NCBI RefSeq assembly: GCF_965208895.1
Contig: NZ_OZ242363.1
Coordinates: forward strand, 2,728,001-2,792,000
Reading direction: 5' to 3'
Source of the DNA: Poriferisodalis sp965208895
Lineage (GTDB): Bacteria; Actinomycetota; Acidimicrobiia; Acidimicrobiales; Poriferisodalaceae
DNA: 64,000 nt
The notes under the pieces are model-generated. The model had not been told where the DNA came from. It ran no database searches and was given only the letters and a program-made list of their open reading frames with translations. The first letter of the stretch is position 1; every line of letters begins with the position of its first letter. Positions 50,020 through 57,564 of the stretch are shown in pieces. The translations under genes and the position numbers were made by a program.

Positions 50020-51286
50020 GGTAAACCACATGCTGGCCGCCAGCACGGAGCGTTCGATCGCGATTGTGCTCTTGGCGATAGTCGTCGTCGGATGGGCGAT
50101 TTACGTCTTCGTCAACATTCGCCAGGCAAAATCCGAAATCGGCAGCGAAATCGAGCTCGCGCCGAACCGCGGCAACATGCCCGACGACGAGGAACTTGAG
50201 GGCAGCCGGCTTGAGAAGGTGCAGGCCTTCGGGGTGCTGATGCTGTTGATCATGGCGCTGGTGCTGCCGATCTACTGGATGCTCGAGGGCGGGCGTCGTT
50301 CCGGCGCGGAAACGTCGTTCTCCGAAGCGGCTGTCAGCCGCGGTGCAGCCGTCGCCGCCGCGGCGGAATGCACCGATTGCCATGGTGCTGATCTCGGCGG
50401 GGCGCGCTTCGCGCCGGTGGTGCTCGACATCGGCCACCAGTTCGCCGACAAGGAATCCTTCATCATCAACACGACGTGGGAGGCCCCGTCCCTCGACGAC
50501 GTGTTCACGCGTTTCGACACCGATGCCGAGACGTTGGACGAAGTCAGTGAGGTGCGCCAGATCATCGTCTACGGCCGAGGCGTCATGCCGGCGTGGGGCC
50601 TCGAGGGCGGCGGTCCGTACAACGACCAGCAGATCGACGACCTCGTGGCGTGGCTGTGGGCGAACCGGATCGGCGCAGACCAAGACGCAGCAGATGCCGC
50701 GGACGACGAGATCATCCGCGAGATCGTCGGGCAGATGCTAGAAGGCGACGACGAGGCCGTTGACATCGTTGTAGACGCAGCGGTAGATGCCTTGGACGCC
50801 TTGGACGACCCGCTCAATGAGGAGGCCCACGCTCGGGCCACAGCACGGTTCGAGGCCGCGAGAGCGTCTGATGAGTACGCCGGAGCATCCGACGGCAAGA
50901 TCTTGTTCGATCTGCATTGCGCCCGCTGCCACACGCCGCGCTGGCCAGGCCGCGGCACCGCGCAGCTGCCCAACAACGGCGGAACGGTGGAGGTGCTCCC
51001 TGGACCTGACGGCGCCGGACGCTACGGCCCGGCGCTCAACAGCGTGAGCCTTGAGCGGCTGTTCCCCGACATCGAAGATCACATCTCATTCGTTTCCGAG
51101 GGCGCAGCCGACCACGTGGCGTTTGGAGAATTCGCGCGGCTGGGCAACTACGGCATGCCCGGCTTCAAGAGGGTGCTGACCCCTGACGACATCCGGAAGA
51201 TCGTCGAGTACGAGCGCGGCCTCGATCCGCAGAGTCAGACTGCGGTCGGCTTCGATCTGCTGCACGAAGCGGGAGATGACCAATGA
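50012..51286 (+). CDS. Membrane-anchored dihaem cytochrome c
   Basis: A 424-residue c-type cytochrome with two membrane helices (IAIVLLAIVVVGWAIYVFV and FGVLMLLIMALVLPIYWML). The two haem sites are CTDCH and CARCH, each with a later Met (GVMPAWGLEGG and YGMPGFKRV) as possible sixth ligand. An acidic Asp/Ala-rich stretch joins the domains. It is the electron acceptor of the Rieske protein within the complex, as QcrC is in other actinobacteria. GTG 50012 overlaps the Rieske gene; the last 4 bases overlap the next gene. Confidence 0.88.
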   Translation: MPEVNHMLAASTERSIAIVLLAIVVVGWAIYVFVNIRQAKSEIGSEIELAPNRGNMPDDEELEGSRLEKVQAFGVLMLLIMALVLPIYWMLEGGRRSGAETSFSEAAVSRGAAVAAAAECTDCHGADLGGARFAPVVLDIGHQFADKESFIINTTWEAPSLDDVFTRFDTDAETLDEVSEVRQIIVYGRGVMPAWGLEGGGPYNDQQIDDLVAWLWANRIGADQDAADAADDEIIREIVGQMLEGDDEAVDIVVDAAVDALDALDDPLNEEAHARATARFEAARASDEYAGASDGKILFDLHCARCHTPRWPGRGTAQLPNNGGTVEVLPGPDGAGRYGPALNSVSLERLFPDIEDHISFVSEGAADHVAFGEFARLGNYGMPGFKRVLTPDDIRKIVEYERGLDPQSQTAVGFDLLHEAGDDQ

Positions 51287-52179
51287 CCGCCGCGCACCTT
51301 TTCGGCATTGTCAGCTGGGATCCAGTTCTCACCGGATACTTGGCCGTCATCATCGGCATCGCGGTGCTGTGCGGGTCGGTCTACTTGCTGCTGGCTACCA
51401 ACCTGGGGGTCCGGCTCGGCTTCTTGGTGGCGTGGACCGGGCTGTGGGGCTGGATGCTGCTGATGTCCATCGTGTGGTGGGTGTTTGGCATCGGATGGAT
51501 CGGCAGCCAGCCGGGCTGGAATGTGCTGGCTGTGACCTCCGATCCCGCAACGGTGCTCGTCGACGAGGTGCAGCGGCTCCAAGGCATCCCTGTCGATCAG
51601 CCACCCGATGGCTGGATCCAGATAGTTGCCGACGAGAAACGAGACGACGGCGCCGAAGAGGTCGTCGATCCCGACCTTCTTCAGGCTCAAGCGCTTGCGG
51701 CTGACGCCCGCTCGGCTGCCGATGGACATGTCGTCTGCGACCCTGCGGACCCGCGGCAGCTGCTGGCAGTGAACTCGTGCTTGTTCACAGCCGCGGACGA
51801 ATACAAGACCTACCGAGTGCTGATCCGGGGCGGCGAGCGATACCGGCCCTTGGGCATCCCCGACAACGCCATCACGCAGTATTTCCTGCCAAGCAGGGGC
51901 AGGCCGCACTACGCCGTCGTGCAGATCCAGCCGTACCGGCCGAGAGTCGAGATCGATCCGAATGTGTTCGGCGACGACGGAAAGATCTTCGTCCCGAAGC
52001 CTCAGGTCGACACGAGCGCGCCGGAGTATTCGGTGGTGCTGGTGCGCGATCACGGCAGCGTCCGGCTGCGCCCGGCGTTGCTGACCATCTTCTCGGCGCT
52101 GCTGTTCGGCTTGGGCTGCTATCACCTGCACCGGCGTGACCAGGCAATCTGGGCGGTGCGCGAAGCTGCGAGCCAGTGA
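51283..52179 (+). CDS. Membrane protein of unknown function at the end of the b6f-like operon
   Basis: A 298-residue protein. It has two or three N-terminal helices (VLTGYLAVIIGIAVLCGSVY, then LGFLVAWTGLWGWMLLMSIV), a soluble middle domain (about residues 85-255) with two Cys, and a C-terminal helix ALLTIFSALLFGLGCYHLH. No family is recognised. It overlaps the dihaem cytochrome gene as ATGA, so it is probably a subunit or assembly factor of this complex. The gap to nuoA is 75 bases. Confidence 0.65.
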   Translation: MTAAHLFGIVSWDPVLTGYLAVIIGIAVLCGSVYLLLATNLGVRLGFLVAWTGLWGWMLLMSIVWWVFGIGWIGSQPGWNVLAVTSDPATVLVDEVQRLQGIPVDQPPDGWIQIVADEKRDDGAEEVVDPDLLQAQALAADARSAADGHVVCDPADPRQLLAVNSCLFTAADEYKTYRVLIRGGERYRPLGIPDNAITQYFLPSRGRPHYAVVQIQPYRPRVEIDPNVFGDDGKIFVPKPQVDTSAPEYSVVLVRDHGSVRLRPALLTIFSALLFGLGCYHLHRRDQAIWAVREAASQ

Positions 52180-52254
52180 CCGCAGGGGCTGAGCTGTTCT
52201 TGGGCCAGACTGAGGCCGCCAGTACATCGACGACTCGCTGAGGGGGACCGGCGC

Positions 52255-52812
52255 ATGAACAGCGGCTTGGCGGAATACCTGCCGGTGTTGGTTCTCGGCG
52301 TACTCGCTGTCGTGTTCGTGCTCGTGAGCATCATCGCGTCGCGGCTGCTGGCACCCCAGCGCGCCACGAACGCCAAGCTGGCGTCCTACGAATGCGGCAT
52401 CGTCGACCAGGCCGCCATTCCCGAACGTTTTCCCGTGCGCTTCTACCTCGTGGCGATGCTGTTCATCATGTTCGACATCGAGATCGTCTTCCTGTACCCG
52501 TGGGCAGTCGCGAACGGCGAGCTGGGCCTCTTCGGGTTCATGGCGATGCTGATCTTCGTCGTGATCTTCTTCCTGTCGTTCGTCTATGAGCTGGCCATGG
52601 GCGGGCTGGAGTGGGGGCCGCGCAAGCGCCGCGTCCTCCCGCTGCCCCCCGCGAGCCGCAGCGGCGTTCAAGGCGTGCGCACCGTCGGACTCACGGGCCG
52701 TGAGTACATCCCAAGCCACGCGGGGCCCGGCGCCGCATGGAGCGGCGCACAGCAACCCGGCACACCGCAACACGGCGCAGGTCAAGCCGGCAACACCATG
52801 GGAGCGGGCTGA
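52255..52812 (+). CDS. nuoA: NADH-quinone oxidoreductase subunit A
   Basis: Small membrane subunit of complex I. The 185-residue product has the three expected helices and the loop YECGIVDQAAIPERFPVRFY, the conserved NuoA signature containing the ECG motif. After residue about 130 there is a Pro/Gly/Gln-rich C-terminal extension not found in most NuoA proteins. The stop overlaps the nuoB start, as at most junctions in this operon. Confidence 0.93.
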   Translation: MNSGLAEYLPVLVLGVLAVVFVLVSIIASRLLAPQRATNAKLASYECGIVDQAAIPERFPVRFYLVAMLFIMFDIEIVFLYPWAVANGELGLFGFMAMLIFVVIFFLSFVYELAMGGLEWGPRKRRVLPLPPASRSGVQGVRTVGLTGREYIPSHAGPGAAWSGAQQPGTPQHGAGQAGNTMGAG

Positions 52813-53462
52813 TGGCGGGGATCGACGAGATCAAGACGCGACTCGGCATCGACGACGGTCTCGCGGGCCTCGGGTACAACTTTTTCACCGCACCGGTCGA
52901 GGAGCTGGTGAAGTGGGCGCGGCGACGCAGCCTGATGCCGGCCACCTTCGGGCTCGCTTGCTGCGCCATCGAGATGATGGCGACGGGCACGGCTCACTAC
53001 GACTTGGCCCGCTTCGGCATGGAAACGTTCCGCGCTTCGCCTCGCCAAGCCGACCTGATGATCGTGGCGGGCCGCGTCAGCCAGAAGATGGCCCCGGTAC
53101 TGCGCCAGATCTACGACCAGATGATGGAGCCCAAGTGGGTGCTGTCGATGGGCGTGTGCGCGTCCAGCGGCGGGATGTTCAACAACTACGCCATCGTGCA
53201 GGGCGTCGACCAGGTCGTTCCCGTCGACATGTATGCGCCTGGCTGCCCGCCGGGACCTGAGACGCTGCTGCACGCGATCCTTGCGCTGCACGAGAAAATC
53301 CGCACCGGCGAGCTGACCCAGCGCCGGGCTGAGCGAGGCGGCGGCGCTGCCGTGGATCTGGCGGCACATGGTGTGCCGCAGTCGAGTCCGGCGGCGCATG
53401 GTGTGTCGCAATCAAGCCTGGCGGCGCATGGGGCGCCGCAATCAAGCACGGTGACGCGCTGA
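52812..53462 (+). CDS. nuoB: NADH-quinone oxidoreductase subunit B
   Basis: Carries the N2 [4Fe-4S] cluster next to the quinone site. The 216-residue product has FGLACCAIEMM (paired Cys), GVCASSGGMFNNYAIVQG and the APGCPPGPETLL loop. The first 165 residues are NuoB; the tail from about residue 183 has three near-identical 10-residue units, AAHG(V/A)(P/S)QSS plus one or two residues. ATG 52812 shares its A with the nuoA stop. The frame upstream from 52737 is a spurious extension. Confidence 0.95.
   Translation: MAGIDEIKTRLGIDDGLAGLGYNFFTAPVEELVKWARRRSLMPATFGLACCAIEMMATGTAHYDLARFGMETFRASPRQADLMIVAGRVSQKMAPVLRQIYDQMMEPKWVLSMGVCASSGGMFNNYAIVQGVDQVVPVDMYAPGCPPGPETLLHAILALHEKIRTGELTQRRAERGGGAAVDLAAHGVPQSSPAAHGVSQSSLAAHGAPQSSTVTR
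53361..53450 (+). repeat. Three 30-bp tandem repeats encoding the NuoB C-terminal tail
   Basis: Units at 53361-53390, 53391-53420 and 53421-53450 all start GCGGC(A/G)CATGG and encode AAHG(V/A)(P/S)QSS repeats. The length keeps the reading frame, so slippage would change the tail length only. Confidence 0.85.
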
Positions 53463-53992
53463 TGGCGGACCCCGGTGTAGCAGCCGACGATGCCGCGCCG
53501 GCGGCCGAGGTCGATTCGGGGCCGACCATGTTCGGCGTGCCGTGCATCGATGAGCGTGGCCAGCAGGTGCTGTACCCGAGCCGTGACGAGTACCTCGATG
53601 TGCTGGCCATGGCCGCTGCCGATGGCTTCGAGCTGTGCGTCGACGTGTGTGGCGTTGACGGGCTCACGAATCGCAGCCGTACCGTGCCGCCCGGCGTCGA
53701 GTCGGAGCGCTTCGAGGTGGTGGTGAACCTGCTGGATCTGCGTGGACGCCGCCGGTTGCGCATCCGCACCCAGGTGCCTGCAGATGATCCCCAGGTGCCC
53801 TCGTTGGTCGAGCTGTACCCGGGTGCCGAAGCGCCCGAGCGGGAGGCAGCCGACCTGTTCGGCATCAGATTCAGCGATCATCCCGATCCCAGCCGCATCC
53901 TCATGCCGCCGGACTGGGATGGACATCCGCTGCGCAAGGACTACGCCATCGGTGCGATACCGGTGCAGTTCAAGGCAGTCGAAGGCCGATGA
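53462..53992 (+). CDS. nuoC: NADH-quinone oxidoreductase subunit C
   Basis: Peripheral-arm subunit of complex I that contacts NuoD. The 176-residue protein has the family signature LYPGAEAPEREAADLFGIRF and HPDPSRILMPPDWDGHPLRK with the K-D-Y motif close behind. The first 25 residues are an acidic extension. ATG 53462 overlaps the nuoB stop by one base and the stop overlaps nuoD. Confidence 0.93.
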   Translation: MADPGVAADDAAPAAEVDSGPTMFGVPCIDERGQQVLYPSRDEYLDVLAMAAADGFELCVDVCGVDGLTNRSRTVPPGVESERFEVVVNLLDLRGRRRLRIRTQVPADDPQVPSLVELYPGAEAPEREAADLFGIRFSDHPDPSRILMPPDWDGHPLRKDYAIGAIPVQFKAVEGR

Positions 53993-55365
53993 GCGCCCCC
54001 GCCGCGGCTGCCGCAGCCCCCGAGGCGACTCCGGCGGAGTCCGTGCTGCAAGGCACAATTCGCCGACCGGCTGACGCCGTGCTGCGCATCTCCGAAGAGG
54101 TTGCGCTGGCCGCCGCCGAGGTTGCTGCGCCGCCGCAGGACACTGCAATTGCCGATGACATCGCGCCGGTACACGCCGAGACCGTCGCTGCGGAGCCCGA
54201 CGACGGGCCGATGCTCATCAACATGGGTCCGCAGCACCCGTCCACCCACGGCGTGCTGCGCATCGCGATGGAGCTGCAGGGCGAGACCGTGCTGCGGTCC
54301 AAGCCGATCATCGGCTACCTCCACACCGGCATGGAGAAAACCGCCGAGGATCTCACCTACCTGCAGGGGCCGACGAACGTCACCCGCATGGATTACGCCT
54401 CGCCGCTGTTCACCGAGCTGGTGTTCTGCCTCGCCGTCGAAGACCTGCTGGGAACCGAGATCCCGCCGCGAGCTACCTGGATTCGCATGCTGATGTGCGA
54501 GTTGAACCGCATGAGCTCGCACCTGCTGTTTCTGGCTACGAACGGCATGGACCTCGGCGCCGTCGGGATGATGCTCTACGGCTGGCGCGAGCGAGAAGAG
54601 ATCCTGCGGTTCTTCGAGAGCGTCACCGGCTTGCGGATGAACCACAACTACATCCGCCCCGGCGGGGTGGCGGCCGACCTGCCCGACGGCTGGCAGGACG
54701 ACGTGGAGCACATTTTGGCGGTGCTGCCCGACCGGCTCGTCGAGTTCGACACGTTGATGACCGGCCAGCCGATCTGGCGGGACCGCACCCAAGGCGTCGG
54801 CGTCATGACTGCCGAGGAGGCCATTGCCATGTCGGCCACGGGGCCGCTGCTGCGCAGCACCGGCGAAGCCTGGGACCTGCGCCGCACCATGCCGTACCTG
54901 GCCTACGACGAGGTCGACTTTGACGTCGTCGTCGGTGCCTACGGCGACACGTTCGATCGCTATTCCATCCGTTTGAACGAGATCCGGGAGTCGATGCGCA
55001 TCGTTGCCCAATGCCTCGACAAGATGCCGAAGGGCCCCTACCGCGCAGAAGACCGCAAGGTCACGCCGCCACCCCGGGCACGCATCGACGAGTCGATGGA
55101 AGCGCTGATCCACCACTTCAAGATCTTCACCGAAGGATTCCGGGTGCCTCCCGGTGAGACGTACGTCGCGGTCGAGTCGCCCCGTGGCGAGCTGGGCTGC
55201 TACCTGGTGTCCGACGGCGGGCCCAAGCCGCAGCGCGTGCACATCCGGGCGCCGTCGTTCGTGAACCTGCAGAGCCTGCCTCATCTGATGTACGGCGGCC
55301 TGCTGGCCGATGCCGTTGCCATCATCTCCTCGGTTGACCCGATTATGGGGGAAGTAGATCGATGA
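53989..55365 (+). CDS. nuoD: NADH-quinone oxidoreductase subunit D
   Basis: The 49-kDa-type subunit lining the quinone pocket. The 458-residue protein has an Ala/Pro/Glu-rich N-terminal extension of about 70 residues, then the family region MGPQHPSTHGVLRIAMELQG with the quinone-site His, IGYLHTGMEKTAEDLTYLQG and, near the end, ESPRGELGCYLVSDGGPKPQ. It overlaps nuoC as ATGA. The extension has no match to known NuoD proteins and is worth a comparison. Confidence 0.95.
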   Translation: MSAPAAAAAAPEATPAESVLQGTIRRPADAVLRISEEVALAAAEVAAPPQDTAIADDIAPVHAETVAAEPDDGPMLINMGPQHPSTHGVLRIAMELQGETVLRSKPIIGYLHTGMEKTAEDLTYLQGPTNVTRMDYASPLFTELVFCLAVEDLLGTEIPPRATWIRMLMCELNRMSSHLLFLATNGMDLGAVGMMLYGWREREEILRFFESVTGLRMNHNYIRPGGVAADLPDGWQDDVEHILAVLPDRLVEFDTLMTGQPIWRDRTQGVGVMTAEEAIAMSATGPLLRSTGEAWDLRRTMPYLAYDEVDFDVVVGAYGDTFDRYSIRLNEIRESMRIVAQCLDKMPKGPYRAEDRKVTPPPRARIDESMEALIHHFKIFTEGFRVPPGETYVAVESPRGELGCYLVSDGGPKPQRVHIRAPSFVNLQSLPHLMYGGLLADAVAIISSVDPIMGEVDR

Positions 55366-55423
55366 GGGCGTGTGACCGCCGCGCCGGTGTTGGCTCCGCG
55401 TCCGACGGTGGAAGGACAGCCGG

Positions 55424-56056
55424 GTGAGCTTCTTTACTGAAGAGAACCGCGCGCTGGCGGCCGAGATCATCGGCCGGTACCCGAAGCGTCGCTCGGCGAT
55501 GATCCCGCTGCTGCACGTCGCGCAGGCACAAGCCGGCTGGGTCTCCGAAGAGGCGATGGTGGAGATCGCCGAGCTCGTCGACACGACATCGGCCGAGGTG
55601 CTCGGCACCTGCTCGTTCTACGAGATGTTCAAGCGGGAGCCCGTCGGCAAGTACCTCGTGAACATCTGCGCCACGATGTCGTGTGCGCTCGCCGGAGCGG
55701 TCGAGCTCATGTCCCACGCGCAAGAGCGCCTGGGCGTGCGTGCCGGCGGCACCACTTCCGACGGCATGTTCACGCTGGCGTCCGCGGAATGCCAGGCCGC
55801 CTGCACCGAAGCGCCGTGCTTGCAGGTGAACTACCGCTACCGCTACCGGGTCGACGCTGACGGGTTCGACCAGCTCGTAGACGATCTCGCTGCGGGCGTG
55901 CTGGACGACGAGATCCCGCCGCATGGCACCACGGCGCGCGTACGGCAACACATTCCGGCCGAAAGGGCGGTCGGCGCCATTCCACCCGAAGAAGTGAACG
56001 AAGAACCCGTGTGGCTGACAGCTCCGGCGACCAATGGTGGGAGGCCCAGCTCATGA
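55424..56056 (+). CDS. nuoE: NADH-quinone oxidoreductase subunit E
   Basis: The 24-kDa-type subunit with a [2Fe-2S] cluster (N1a). The 210-residue product has AMIPLLHVAQAQAGWVSEEA and FYEMFKREPVGKYLVNICAT, with cluster cysteines in ICATMSC and AECQAACTEAPC. The C-terminal tail is longer than usual. GTG 55424 has GAAGGA upstream. The 58 bases before it contain a 22-codon frame starting GTG 55372 and crossing the start, which might be a leader. Confidence 0.93.
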   Translation: MSFFTEENRALAAEIIGRYPKRRSAMIPLLHVAQAQAGWVSEEAMVEIAELVDTTSAEVLGTCSFYEMFKREPVGKYLVNICATMSCALAGAVELMSHAQERLGVRAGGTTSDGMFTLASAECQAACTEAPCLQVNYRYRYRVDADGFDQLVDDLAAGVLDDEIPPHGTTARVRQHIPAERAVGAIPPEEVNEEPVWLTAPATNGGRPSS

Positions 56057-57564
56057 CGCCGTACACCATCGCTCATGCGCCCGGGTTTGTCGTCAACGAC
56101 GCGCCGCGCATCGTCACCGAGCGATTCGATCACCCCGACAGCTACACACTTGAGCGGTATCTCGCGACAGACGGCTATGAGGGTTTGCGCGCTGCACTCG
56201 GGCGCACGCCAGCCGAAGTTCACGGCGAAGTGCGCGACGCAACCTTGCTTGGCCGTGGCGGCGCCGGTTTCCCGGCAGGTGTGAAGTGGGGCTTCTGCCC
56301 GCCGGGTGTGTGGCCTCGCTACCTCGTGGTGAACGGCGACGAGTCTGAGCCGGGCACCTACAAGGATCGTCTGCTCATGGAGCTCGACCCGCATCAGCTC
56401 ATCGAAGGGTGTCTCATTGCCTGCTATGCCGTGGGATTGTCGCAGTGCTTCCTCTACATCCGCGGCGAGATGGCGCTCGCGCAAGAACGTGTGGCGCAGG
56501 CCCTGAATGAGGCATACGAGGCCGGCTGGGTGGGCCGCAACATCTGCGGGACTGATTTCTCGGTCGACATCGTGCTGCATTCGGGCGCGGGCGCGTATGT
56601 GGTGGGCGAGGAAACGGCCCTCATCGAAAGCCTTGAAGGCAACCGCGGCATGCCGCGGCTGAAGCCCCCCTACTTCCCGGCGGCCATCGGGCTGTACGGC
56701 CAGCCCACCATCGTGAACAACGTCGAGACCCTGGCGAACTTGCCGTGGATCCTGCGTCATGGCGCGGAGGCGTTCACGGCCATCGGCACGCCGACATCGC
56801 CTGGCACGCGCATGGTGGCAGTCAGCGGGCACGTCCAGCGTCCAGGCGTGTTCGAGATCACCAACGGCACCACCACATTCCGTGACCTCATCTACCGCCC
56901 TGACTACTGCGGCGGCACGCGACCGGGACGTGAGCTGAAGGCGTTTGTTCCGGGCGGCGGCTCAGCGCCCTGGTTCACGCCCGCACAGTTGGACCTGCCC
57001 TTTGAGGCCTCGCAGATCGGCCCCCAGGGGTCGATGCTGGGCTCCGGCGCAGTGATGGTGATGGACGACACCACCGACATCCCCGCGGCGGCACTGACGC
57101 TGACCAAGTTCTATGCCCACGAGTCGTGCGGCAAGTGCGTGCCGTGCCGGGAAGGGGCAACCTGGCTGGAGCGCGTGCTGCGCCGGGTATGCGACGGGAC
57201 GGGCACACCGCGCGACCTCGATCTGCTGTTCGAGGTGGGCGCCTCGATCTGCCCAGGCGACTTCCCCCATGCCGCGGTCCCCGAACGAGGCCTCGAACCG
57301 AAGCCGTTCCCGTACCAGATGACAACGATCTGCTTCGTGGGACCCTCCGCGTTTGCCCCGGTGCACTCAGCCATGACGTTATTCCCCGAGGAATTCGAGG
57401 CTCGGGTGGCGCCGAACGCGCACCTCGACGCTGAGTTGCTCGGCGTAGGCCGCGGCGGTGTCGAGGTTTCGATCTCCCGCCCGGCTAACCCAGCCAGTGC
57501 CGTCGTGCAGCCCGAAGACGGTCGCCCGCCCGGCACAGGTTCGGAGGTGACCGCACATGCCTGA
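56053..57564 (+). CDS. nuoF: NADH-quinone oxidoreductase subunit F
   Basis: The 51-kDa-type flavoprotein that oxidises NADH through FMN and passes electrons to N3. The 503-residue protein has GRGGAGFPAGVKWGF (NADH site), VVNGDESEPGTYKDRLLM, GEETALIESLEGNRGMPRLK (FMN site) and ESCGKCVPCREGATW (cluster Cys). ATG 56053 overlaps the nuoE stop as ATGA, matching other junctions in the operon; a GTG at 56011 is an alternative giving 14 more residues. It overlaps nuoG by 8 bases. Confidence 0.94.
   Translation: MTPYTIAHAPGFVVNDAPRIVTERFDHPDSYTLERYLATDGYEGLRAALGRTPAEVHGEVRDATLLGRGGAGFPAGVKWGFCPPGVWPRYLVVNGDESEPGTYKDRLLMELDPHQLIEGCLIACYAVGLSQCFLYIRGEMALAQERVAQALNEAYEAGWVGRNICGTDFSVDIVLHSGAGAYVVGEETALIESLEGNRGMPRLKPPYFPAAIGLYGQPTIVNNVETLANLPWILRHGAEAFTAIGTPTSPGTRMVAVSGHVQRPGVFEITNGTTTFRDLIYRPDYCGGTRPGRELKAFVPGGGSAPWFTPAQLDLPFEASQIGPQGSMLGSGAVMVMDDTTDIPAAALTLTKFYAHESCGKCVPCREGATWLERVLRRVCDGTGTPRDLDLLFEVGASICPGDFPHAAVPERGLEPKPFPYQMTTICFVGPSAFAPVHSAMTLFPEEFEARVAPNAHLDAELLGVGRGGVEVSISRPANPASAVVQPEDGRPPGTGSEVTAHA

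Noticed and set aside
53941..55608. 555-residue minus-strand open frame
   Set aside because: It lies opposite nuoD and nuoE and lacks any recognisable feature.
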